Assembly: GCA_028554755.1 (NCBI GenBank)
Contig: JAPTOF010000020.1
Span: forward strand, 8,003,001-8,067,000
Length of the DNA stretch: 64,000 bases
Reading direction: 5' to 3'
Source of the DNA: Cordia subcordata
Taxonomy: Eukaryota; Streptophyta; Magnoliopsida; Boraginales; Cordiaceae
The notes beneath the pieces are model-generated. The model was not told the DNA's origin. It was given only the letters and a program-made list of their open reading frames with translations, and did not search any database. Position 1 is the stretch's first letter, and every line of letters begins with the position of its first letter. The position numbers and the translations under genes were made by a program. Shown here piece by piece: positions 45,223-55,565 of the stretch.

Positions 45223-47600
45223 TTGTCTAACAAGAACTTAGTCAAGATCCCCATGAGCCAACAGCATGGTACTTTGGTTGCCTTGGGTCCCAGCCAAAGT
45301 TCAAATTTCACTCCCTCCAACTCTACAAACTTGACTTTTTTGTCCAATCTCAGCCAAATCTCTTCAGGTTTACAAATTGGTGCTTCTTGTTCGGTTAATC
45401 CCCAACAGATACATATCCTCCATCTGCTGTCAACGTGGACCTCCAAAAATTGTATTATGCACTCAAAGTATATTATATCCAGATAAGCATAGTGCACCAC
45501 TCAATAAATCTCACAATCTAACAGCTAAATCAATGTGAAATTTAACGAGTTCATTTTCCTCATGCTGACAAACACAACACAATAATCTGATTGTCCATCG
45601 GACACCGGTAACACCTCCGACTACGAGTTTCAAAATTGTTTGTAGATTGTGAATATATCATTCATAAGTTACGAACATATTGTTCACAGATTGTTATGAA
45701 CATATTGTTCACATATTGTGAATATATCTTAAAAAGTCATAAAAATGTAATTTATTTTTGTAAACATATGATATAAAACTTTTGAACATATAATATAAGA
45801 GTAATGACTATATAATTATGAACAATTAAAAGTTTTGAACATAGGATGTTAAAATTATTAACATATAATATGCGATTTATAAATAATTAAAAATTATGAA
45901 CATATAATATAAAAATTATGAACTTATAATAATAAAGTTATAAACATACTATTATAAGGTACATAATATTAAGTGAATGTACAATATTTAGGATCCTCGG
46001 TTTCCAATCCCTATGAACCTCTCTACCCCCACCCCTGCCACAGTGGACAGCTCACTTATAGTCCAATCAGCACGAAATCCTAGTCAGCAAAATCACTCAC
46101 ATCCGGCTGGAAATGGTTCCTTTTTTCAAAATGCCACTTGGCCAACTCCGAAACAAAGCTCGGTGAATCCTCTAAGCTCAAATGCAAACGCCCTAATCAG
46201 CTTTGATGAGTTCCCTGCTCTCTCGTATGCAAATTCTCAACGGGCAAATTCATCTCATGCCATTTTTAGACAGGAAAATTCAAGCTATAACCAGCAACCA
46301 TCTCTCTCCCATGGAGCTCTCTTGCACTCAAGTGATGGCCAAAATAACCATGCTCATCAAAATCAAGCTCCATGTTCTGAAAATTCACCCCTAACAGCTT
46401 GGGGAAATAACAAAGATTGGCAAAACAAGTTCATAGGTAATCTTTTCCAATCTCGAAAACGTGACTTCCATGCTCCTTATGTTAAAAAATGGTTTTATTG
46501 GTGCCATGCCTCCCGAAGATTATTTTTTTTGAATGGGACAGGCATTGGAAGCATTGTCTCATTGGACAATTCTTAAAAAATCCTCTGCCTTTCTTTCTTA
46601 TTAGACGAATGGTAGATTTTCATTAGAAATAATTTGGGCATGTAAAAATTAAATCAATCGAAAATGACCTCTTTGTTTTCAAGTTTGAAAATGATGATGT
46701 TTGTGACCAAGTGTTGGAACATTTATGGCATGTTGATGACCCCCCACGTTTACTTAGAAGATGGGATCCCGATATTCAATTAGTAAACTTTAGTTGGGAC
46801 TCGTAGGTAAAATTTAGGAAATTTCCTTGCTCCCTTATACCTAGAAGGGATTTGAGCTATATTACTAGCACAATTGGCACCCCTTTGCTAATAGATAAGC
46901 TCACGAAATCTAGTATATTTGTGGGTTTTGCTCGTGTGTGTTATTATGAATCTTTACAAAGAATTGCTAGATTTTACTCATATTAGATTGAGAAATGGTG
47001 AATAGACAAAAATTAATTTTAAATATGCAGGGAAGCCTCTTATTTGTTCTTCTTACAAGATAGTTGGACACTCCTCCTCTTGTCCTCATATGCCAAAAAA
47101 CAATACTCAAAAGCCAATTTCAAGAGATGAAATGAAGATTGATAAGGGGGAAAATGAATGGAGGAAAGCTAAGACAAAAAGATTTGGATACCTACCTCAA
47201 ATGCTACCCCATTTCATGGAATGGTTGTCCAAGATGCAAAAATTCAAAATTCCAATGTTAACATTGCTACAAGCCCAAACCGGTTTGCTACTCTTGAGAG
47301 TGTGGATGCTGTGGCCAATGAGAACAATGATGTTGAGATGAATGCGATGGAAAATGGAAATGACGATGAAGGATTGAAGTCCTAAGATGCCAATTCGTCC
47401 CAAGATGATCAGAACGTGGAAAATGTGGATGAGATTGCTGTTAATCGAGATGGTGTTGGTCAAACATACGATGAAGGAATCGGCATTGGAGAAGAAAGGG
47501 AGAATGATGCGGTTCATTGTGACCCAAAGGGGTACTGACATGCCTTGCACCAAATTGCAATTAATAAAATATTACTTAATTCTTTTCAAAAAAAAAAAAA
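45223..47600 (+). pseudogene. LINE ORF1 relic ending in poly(A), ORF2 absent
   Basis: A Ser/Asn/Gln-rich N-terminal part (45223-45450, continued from 46013-46440) precedes a DUF4283-like stretch near 46680 ('FENDDVCDQVL', 'LLRRWDPDI', then 'DLSYITSTIGTPLL' and 'FVGFARVC') and a zinc-knuckle-like 'CSSYKIVGHSSSCPH' (about 47050), where one Cys is replaced by Tyr. This order is typical of plant L1-type ORF1. Several stops and frameshifts occur. Soon after ORF1 comes 'ttaataaaatatta' and A14 (47587-47602), the usual LINE 3' end, so ORF2 has been lost or was never there. The N-terminal part is split by the repeat at 45455-45985. Confidence 0.7.
45455..45985. mobile_element. Third copy of the NLR-promoter inverted-repeat element
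   Basis: Matches 14945-15385 and 25160-25632: 'caatctaacagc', 'ggacaccggtaacacctccg', 'tgaacatattgttcacatat' and 'aattaaaagttttgaaca' recur in order. The left end 'attatgcactcaaagta' mirrors the right end of the NLR copies ('aagtttagggtgcatagta'). It appears to be inserted in the LINE ORF1 relic. Confidence 0.65.
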
Positions 47601-47862
47601 AACCCATTGAATTCATCTCATAGCTGTTACTTCAATTCAAAAAGGTTTTGTACTTTTTTCGAAATCTTTTGACAAAAAAGAGTACATCTAGAAATAGTAT
47701 TTACCCTTGAATTATATTTGATACGAATTCATGTGAAAAGATGTTTCTACTTTTAACTCAAAATCATTATGATATATGTTGTATCTCATATGGTCTATCA
47801 TACATTGTATCATATCAAGACTCAAAAGTATTACTAATATTTAGCAAAATTAATATATTTTA

Positions 47863-47979
47863 TGGTTCAAGAAGTAGTTCAAGTGGTTAGACTACTTTCC
47901 TCAGAGGTGACGCTGTGAGTTCGAATCTTATGAGAAGCGGGGGTTGAGTTTGGGGTGAATCTTTTCAAGAAAAAAAAAT
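47863..47979 (+). mobile_element. tRNA-derived SINE
   Basis: 'agttcaagtggttaga' resembles a pol III A box and 'gagttcgaatctt' a B box, about 35 bp apart, followed by a G-rich body ('gcgggggttgagtttggggt') and a short A run. A related copy sits in minus orientation at 51812-51937. Confidence 0.65.
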
Positions 47980-48145
47980 TAATATTAATATATTTTCGAA
48001 GTGATTTGTCAAGCTCTCCCTTGCTTAGGAAACTGACGTGTCAAACTATAATTTTTTTCTTTTACTTTAGTATGTGTGTATACATACATATATAAATAGA
48101 TTGATAGATACAGATATAAATACAAAAATAAATTGATTGATGATG

Positions 48146-49509
48146 TCCTCTCCTAACTCCTCTTTAATCCTAACATTCTAACTCTAAATCTCAACCTTAT
48201 ATTTTATTCTTAAAATATCAAATTGATTTTTACCATTAATTTAAATATCTCACCTCTCACCTCTTAATTACCTCTACAAAAATAATTTGATCTCTTATAC
48301 CAAAAATAATTTTCCACCTTTACCAAAATATTTTTTTCTCCCATACTTTTCATTCTTCTTTTCTGCCATTGCAGAAATAATGTCGTGAAATCACCTTATG
48401 TTCACCGTATGCAATCTAGTGCCATACGTTCACCATATGCAATATAGTCCCATTTTTTAAATTTTTTTACTTGTTGAATCAACAAGTGCATTTTTGTGTC
48501 ATCTTTAGCAATTGTTCATTAGTATTTTTATTACGATTTCGGCGTACCGTAATAGTCATTAATTTTTTTTAACAGTTTCTAGCTAGAGACACAAACCATA
48601 ATTTTTTTTTTTTAAATTATACTTACAGTTCTATTGTTAGCTCTTGTAATATTGTTTTCACAATAAACTTGCAAATTCAACGAATCAACAATTCCTTTTG
48701 AACTAAGAAACAATGAGAAATCTCAGATTTAACTTTTAATAAAATCTCAATTAACAAGAATGATAGAAAAGAAGAAAAAAAGTTCGTGTGTGTTGGGCAA
48801 GGCAGCTGGCTTGGCTGATGCTAAACCTGCGTGTACGATTCGTACACTTCAAGATTAAATTGTCGTCCAGAGTGGGGTACTCTTAACAATCAATTTACTT
48901 TGTATGATTAATTTATTTGGTCAGAAACTTAAATTTCTTGTATCAAGACGTTTCTTTTTTTTGTCAGAAAACGAGCAAATTTCGTTAAACGCAAGATACA
49001 GAGTACTGAGATTAACCAATGCCCTTCCTCTCCCTATCAATAAAAGATGTCTCAAGAGGAAACTGATTAGCACTTGCAGCTTTTTGCAAGGAAATCACTC
49101 ACAAAATTGCTCTTCGTTTTAATAAGGGAGACAGAGAAATTGAAAGAATGGCTTCCACTTCATCTAAGCTCTTCCAGCAACTTGCATCTCCATTAGTCTT
49201 GATTGCATGAACGGAGGGAATTAGTTTCAAACACAACATTTCGATATTTAGTCAAAAAAACAGAAGTTTGCAATGGCAGAAAAGAAGAATGGAAAATTAT
49301 TTTTGGTATGGGAGAAAAAATTATTTTTGGTATGAGAGAGAAAATTATTTTTGGTATAAAAGATCAAATAATTTTTGGCAGAGGTAATTAGGAGGTGAGA
49401 GGTGAGATATTTAAATCAATGGTAAAAATTAATTTAATATTTTAAGAATAAAATATAAGGTTGAAATTTAGAGTTAAAATGTTAAGATTAAAGACTAGTT
49501 AAGAGAAGA
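48146..49509. mobile_element. Long-TIR DNA transposon (about 1.36 kb), Mutator-like
   Basis: 48146-48373 and 49269-49509 are inverted repeats over about 230 bp. 'ctctaaatctcaaccttat', 'atttaaatatctcacctctc' and 'cttcttttctgccattgca' all recur inverted on the right. The right arm has a three-fold repeat of 'aaaattatttttggtat'. The roughly 900-bp interior has no transposase. Long arms suggest a Mutator-like non-autonomous element. No clear target duplication was found. Confidence 0.8.
49149..49208 (+). other. Possible captured first exon inside the long-TIR element
   Basis: A 19-codon ORF starts in an ideal plant start context (agaATGGCTTCC) and encodes MASTSSKLFQQLASPLVLIA before a stop. The preceding 130 bp looks like 5' UTR. 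It could be a gene fragment picked up by a Pack-MULE-like element. The source gene was not identified and chance is possible. Confidence 0.25.
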
Positions 49510-49744
49510 TTCTTGTCCTTTCTCGTTAAGGGCCCAGCATTTGGCAAACAGGTTCTGACATGTTTCTCAAAGTTTGGATGTCCTTGAACTTTTGTAAAAC
49601 GTGAGATTTAGCAATTACGGGCTATACTTGGGAGTCAAAAGACTCTAAGAAATTAAAGTATAATTTGCCAAGAATTACTCGGGAAAAAGGAAAAGAAAAA
49701 AAAAAAGAGTTACTCATAAAAAGAGATTTAAGCGCCATGTTCAG

Positions 49745-50040
49745 AGGGTGTTTGGCTAAGCTCATAAGTTGGTCAAACCTATTTATAAGCCAAAAATAAC
49801 AATTGACATGTTTGGCAAAGTGGCTTATAAGTATTTTTCATTAGCTTATAAGCCCAAAAAAAAAAAAGCTAGGGATAACAGCCTATTTTCTAAGAATTTA
49901 TAAACACTTTTGGTCAAACTTGTAAAAAAATAATATTACCCTTAAATTTTAAAATAGTTTTATTACATTAATTAATAATATATCATTTTTAGTCATTTTA
50001 ATTACTATTGCTACTTTTAGGCACTTATTTATCAAACATG
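49745..50040. mobile_element. Probable MITE, about 300 bp
   Basis: The left end gtgtttggctaagctcataa and the right end 'aggcacttatttatcaaaca' are rough inverted repeats. Internal 'ttggcaaagtggcttataag' and 'agcttataagccc' are typical of a common plant hAT-type MITE. It abuts the LINE fragment to its right. Confidence 0.5.
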
Positions 50041-50370
50041 TCAATAACTTGGAGTACATATAAAGTTCTATTTGCATGAGTGTTCCTAACTTTACAATCG
50101 TATGTTGCTTTAGCTCTGATATCAGCGGCAATTAATTGGAACAATTGGTCATCAATTTTTGGCCTCTCTTGTGGGTGAAGTCCTCTGTTTCGGTCTCGCC
50201 AAATGTGATAAGACAGCCGCCTCCAAGAAGAATAGATACGGGCCCATAAAGAATTACCCAAGAAGTTTACTGCACCCTCTGCTTTTGCCTGGGCAATAGA
50301 ATCATGTGGCCGCAGTTATCTTTTTCCGATGAGGCGGAACTCATCGTTACTTCGGAACCTCTCGTGCAGT
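50041..50370 (-). pseudogene. LINE ORF2 C-terminal remnant
   Basis: The minus strand reads 'LGNSLWARIYSSWRRLSYHI' then 'WRDRNRGLHPQERPKID', resembling the segment after the RT zinc-binding region in plant LINE ORF2 (…YHIWRERN…). A stop interrupts the upstream part ('FRLIGKR' then stop). RT and endonuclease are not present. Confidence 0.6.
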
Positions 50371-50737
50371 ATCATTTGCCGGGCAGATCATCAGCTATAA
50401 AATTCACTCATTGTTATGCATCTCCCTTAGAATTGAAAGATCTTTAATTACTGATATTAGCAATCCTTGTCGCTAGAGTTATCTTTTCATCTAAAAATTT
50501 AGAATTTATAGAGATTACATTGATGTATTTATTTATTGTATTAATAAATATAAATAAATATATCAAAAGCCAGAAAGGAAGAACGAGAGACAAAACCGTT
50601 ACAACTCAACAAGAGAAGTCGTCATGGGGGAAAATAAATAAATAAAAGAACAAACAAAAATGATATCTCACACATTTCACATAAGACTGCAACATATAAA
50701 GTGGCGCAACTACCATCCGATGACGCCGTATGCTAAG

Positions 50738-52711
50738 CTACCGGCGATATGTCCGGCGGGTCCTCACAGACACTGGAGTTCTATTGATTCTTAAACGACC
50801 TTCTTTTTGCTCACTGCGCACTTCACCAAAATGTGCTCCAAGGCTCTTATGCAATGGCTCTGTGCTCGAACCAGCTTCAGATTCCAGAGGAAAATGCTTG
50901 CCCGATATATCATTAGCCTTCATCTCCCTTTCTCCAGCTGGATCATCCTTCAGATTATAAACTTTTCCGGAGCTTAAAACTTCATTAGTCTGCAGTGTAA
51001 AGTTCTCATTGGAATCTCCAACATTGATAGTCTCTTGATCACTTTCATCGAATGCTATTTCCTTCCTCTGTGGCCATGTCTGCCCTTCTTGATTCAAAAT
51101 GTTGTCTTCTGAATCCAAGCTTGATGTTGACAAGGATCTATTATACGCTGCTTCTTTCTCGCTCTCTTCAAATTCTTCCAGCTTATTCTTGGAATGCTTG
51201 TTCTCAGTATGCGTTTCGTCATCTATTATAGCCCTGGAATCTTTTGCCTCACTAGTTTCAAGTTTAGATTCAATTTGTTCAGGAGATTCTGCAACCTTTC
51301 TGGTTGGATCATCGGAATCAGGCGAATCCGACCGAGAGAGCTCCACGGCTACTCTAGCAGCCTCTGCTGCGTAAGCAGCGGACTCAAATGCAGCCTGGGC
51401 TGCATCAGCTACATCCTTGTATTTTCTCCTCATTTTCATTGAACTAGAGAATCCTCCAACCCATTCCACCTCTTCAACAACAGTTGGCTTCGAGTCATTT
51501 GACGGACTTGCCTTAGGCTGGTCCTCTTTCTTCCCATCATCCATCTTCACCTGTACAACCTGCTATTGTTACTTGATATGCACCAATTTAAACAAGTCAA
51601 GAAAAATCTTTTACTGCATTTTTTGTTTTATCATGTAATGTATATACCTCTGTATCAACTGATTCTGCTTCCTCAATTTGTAGTGAAATATTGTTCTCTA
51701 GAGCAATTTCCTTCAGCATCTTCACTCTAATCTCCATGCCAGGCATTCTGGTCGATAGCTTCTGTATCATCTGGATATGTCACACAAAGCATCAGAAGAT
51801 TGGAATTTCTGTTTTTTTACCCTTTTTTTAACCCTAAACATCCACCGTCAACCTAACCCCCGCCCATGGATTCAAACTTGGGTCGTCTCTCCTGGAAAAA
51901 GTAGTCTGAACCACTTGAGGAGCTACCCCTAAACCCCACATTGAAATTTCTGTGTTGCATGAAATATCAAATTTTGGCATACCTTTGGATTCACACCGCA
52001 GTTGTTTCGTAATTCAACAGCACGAGCAACAAATTCCTTGCCAAAACGTGATGTGAAGACAGCACGAAGCTCTTGAAGTTCTGGAAACTCTCCACATCTT
52101 GTGGCTGCATATATCATGCTAGATATTGCCTCCTTCAATTCTTCTGGACACTCCCTAAACAAAGATGTTAAGCTTATTACTGAAATCTTTTCTCAAAATA
52201 ATTACGACCAGTTAGTTCACACTTAGAACTAAAAACATACCACTGGACCACCCGGCTTTCGGTTTCAGTAACAAATTTATTACAAGAAACCATGAGAGAA
52301 AACAAGCAAAACTAAGATAAAGAAGCACGTACTTGGCATGTTCTAAAAGATTGACTCTCTCTATCAACAAATAGCAATAGTTTTCTATCATCACAAACAC
52401 GTCCAACATATTTTGCTCCTTGATCACTTGCTCAACCTGTCAAAAACCACTTTTAATTTCAAAACACAGACATCTAAAAAGATTACACAAAACATGAAAA
52501 ACCAAGTTGAGCAAATTAAGTTTACTCTGAGAAGAGCTCTTTCATGGTGACCAAGGTTCAAGATTTGTACAACATCGGAACGCGCCACGTTGTATCGTGC
52601 CTGGTGCTGGTTCCTGAGCACTGCTAGCCTTGAGATACCAAGATTAACCACGGCTTTGAACTTAGTGGTCTTGAAGCCTCTTCCAAGAATAGCGTCAAGC
52701 TTTTTTCCCAT
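50738..52711 (-). CDS. IST1-like protein (ESCRT-III regulator), five exons
   Basis: Exons on the minus strand are 52711-52526, 52436-52333, 52154-51983, 51770-51648 and 51550-50738. All four introns have GT...AG ends and the frame is kept, giving 465 aa. The start is the ATG of 'MGKKLDAILGRGFKT' at 52711. Residues of about 1-185 form the IST1 domain: 'ISRLAVLRNQHQARYNVARS', 'GHHERALLRVEQVIKEQNML', 'ECPEELKEAISSMIYAATRC', 'RFGKEFVARAVELRNNCGVN'. The rest is acidic, Ser/Glu-rich and probably disordered, and ends 'VRTRRTYRR'. IST1 proteins bind ESCRT-III and VPS4 and modulate endosomal sorting in the cytosol. A C-terminal MIM-like VPS4-binding motif was not found. Intron 3 (51771-51982) is mostly a SINE. 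Confidence 0.92.
51812..51937 (-). mobile_element. SINE in intron 3 of the IST1-like gene
   Basis: The reverse complement reads 'tcctcaagtggttcagacta', then an 'aagtttgaatcc' B-box-like motif and 'gcgggggttaggttg', ending in an A-rich tail (T tracts at 51811-51830 on plus). It matches the SINE at 47863-47979. It occupies more than half of the 212-bp intron and has the same orientation as the gene. Confidence 0.65.
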
Positions 52712-54540
52712 TCTTGCTTTCACTCAGTACTTCTTCGGTGTTGTAACACAAAACTAGAAGTGTAAAAATTTGTGCCACAAGGCAACAAAGCCAGCCTTGC
52801 TCGCTGGCACCTTCTTGAGTGTGAAATTTTCACGCCTGGAATGTGAAGTTTTATATGTGGTTTTGCGTTTGTGTGCGTAATGAAATTGGGATTATTAAAC
52901 AATAAGCGTGTGGGGATTTTTCTTATGAACGAAGTCTTGAGAAGAGAAAGGGCAATATTTGTTTTTCTACGCGGTTGGTGTGTCGTGGTCGAGGAGATGA
53001 GGAAGTCTGCCGGGCAAAGCGGTCCAATTGTAATTCATTTTGAGCCACCTTTCGCAATGCGAAATGAAGATATGAAGCCATCGCATAATGATTTGTTATT
53101 AAGTATTTGAATTTATACTTATATTTTTTAATTATATCCATTTTTTCGTACTTGGTTAAGTTAAAGTGAATTTAAAGTGCACTATTATATTATGTGTATA
53201 ATGCTTTAATAAAATTTAATGTGATGGTTCCTAAAATGAGTTCTGTGACATCAAAACAAATAGAGAAGATGATCTTGTCATAAATGCAGGCTGATTTCCA
53301 TCCTAATTTACAGAATAGAGTCATAGATTATCAAGATTAGAATGATAGCTAATTATTTGTTTTCTCGTTTCGTAATACGTAAAAAAAAAGAATCCTATTA
53401 AACAACAAAAATATCTAAAATTGGTTTTAAATTAAAAGAAATCGAGTATGAAGGTCAACGCAGTCAATTTCACTTCTCTTTTTTTTTTTTTTTGTCTCAA
53501 CGTCAATCCTTAATCACTTGCCATAAGTTCGTGACCATTTTGATCCGACTTTTAGCAAACAATGTTACGATTTTTCGTTTAAAATTTCTAGAGATTGTTA
53601 ACTTACCAGTATGGCCTTTTGTTATCAAACGTCTCTAGTTTTAGAATAGATTAGTTATATATGTTGGTTGTTTAAACAAAGTATTTTTCCGACAATCACC
53701 TCGCGTCTCCTAGGATCTGAAGCAGAGGAAAAATATTTGTTTTTTGCATCCCATATTCAACTTGGATGTGGATTTTTTTTTGCATCCCATATTCATGTTA
53801 TATTATCGCTAGCGAAAGAAAAATTATTCTAGGTAGAGAATAATTACGCCATAGTAAAACTCCCGTTACTAAAATTGACTTGTTAAAGTTTTGCAATTCA
53901 TATAATTAGTTGATAATCATGCATGATTAGTTGATAATCACAGTGAGAAAGTGAGAGCTCAACAACTTTTTACCTATCTAAAAAATAAAAATGAAATGGA
54001 ATTCGGAAATAAAAATGAAATGGAATTCGGAACTTCCTTGGGTAGATTTGGAAAAGGACTTGAATTATATAATTGAGTAGGAATGCTGTAAGAAGTGACT
54101 TCATCTTTAAAAATAAATTTTGGAATTCTGTTTTTGGTCCAAAATTTTGAAATATTGGATTGTCTATTTAACCTTTTAATGACTTAGGGGACAGTATGAG
54201 CTCATTTGAGTTGGTTTTTTTTAGAAGTGTCTTTTTCATATAACATTTTACAAATATATATGTGTATACACATATGTATATGTATATGTATATATGTGTG
54301 TGGTGTATTTTATAAAGAGTAAAACTTTCTGAATTCTAAAAAAGAACGAAGCCTTCTTTCTTTTAGAATTTTAGCTTTTCCTAAAGTCATGTAAATAAAT
54401 TCGGAAAAAGATGTGTTTTTCCAAAAGGAAAAAAAGAAAGAAAGAGAAAAGAAGTGTTTTTTTTCAGTTAAGAAAAACCAATTGAAACGAGCCCCAAGCG
54501 TTGAAGAAGATTCAATACGGAGATGTAATTTGAATTATAT
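52712..54540. other. Intergenic, upstream of the IST1-like gene
   Basis: 52712-52900 should contain the 5' UTR and promoter of the IST1-like gene. Further right is AT-rich sequence with poly(T) at 53474-53494, a 25-bp tandem repeat around 53985-54030 and a TA/TG stretch at 54250-54305. No gene seen. Confidence 0.45.
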
Positions 54541-55565
54541 GAAGGGTACATTTCACGTTACTCCCCTGTAATTTGCGAAAGTATCACATTACCCCCTGTG
54601 TTTCGAAAACTTCAGAACGTCCTCTCTTGTTTTTTCGAAATTTATCATATTGGCCCCCCTCCGTCAATTTCTCCATTAGATTTGAGCCACACACGCTAAA
54701 AACGTAGCTGGTCTAACATTTTTACGCTTTTTACTTTTTATTTGGACAAAAATATCCTTGGGATAACCAAAAAGGGTAAATTTCACTTTACCCCTGTGAT
54801 ACACAAAAGTATCACATCACTCCCCGTATTCCCAAAGCTTTAAATCGTCCCCTCGTGTTTTTTCGAAATTTATCATATTACTTCCCTTCATCAATTTTTT
54901 CATCAAATTTGAACCACACGCGATAGAAACATCGCTGGTCTAACATTTTTACTTGTTTTACTTTCTACTTACACATTACCTTCTATTTGAACAAAAAATA
55001 ACAAATTCCTTATTTCGTTTTTTTTATATTCGTCCTTTACATTGAATCATATCACCATACTTGATTCAAATCCATGCAATTCGTTTTTTTTTATCTTCGT
55101 CCTTTGCATTAAATCATATCACCATACTTGATTAAATTCCATGCAATTGCAAATAAAAATCTCAAAAACCTCGTAGGCCATTCACGAAACAGAGCAAAAG
55201 AAGAAGAAAAAAGAAAGAAAGCAAAACCAAAAGCAAACATGGGCCACTCAAATGTCGGAATTCTCACAAGAGAGATCTAAAGTTTTGGGAACACATGTGA
55301 CAACGTGATATTTTTGCATATCACTAGGAGATAACGTGATACTTTCACATATCACAGAGGAGTAACGTGAAATTTACCATCTAAGAATTAGAAGTGCAAT
55401 TTTGTCATTTTAAGCTTGGATTTAACAGTGTTATTATTAAACTAATGGTAGGAAAGGGTGTGATCAATTTTGAAAAAACACAAGTAGTGGTATGAAGTTT
55501 TAGAAGCACAGGAGGAGAACGTAATACTTTGACATATCATAGGGAGTAACGTGAAATTTTCCCTC
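54541..55565. mobile_element. Nested TIR elements with 'CACGTTACTCC' ends
   Basis: The outer ends are gggtacatttcacgttactc (54544) and, inverted, 'gggagtaacgtgaaattttcc' (about 55560). The inner ends are gggtaaatttcactttaccc (about 54774) and 'gaggagtaacgtgaaattta' (about 55375). Each arm continues with matching phrases ('gaaagtatcaca', 'ttttttcgaaatttatcata'). An inner tandem repeat of about 70 bp lies at 55010-55146. It is either one copy inserted in another or a stepwise duplicated arm. No transposase. Confidence 0.8.

Noticed and set aside
50738..51550. Stand-alone 270-aa minus-strand gene
   Set aside because: It is the last exon of the five-exon IST1-like gene. Its apparent start is a GTG just after the intron acceptor.
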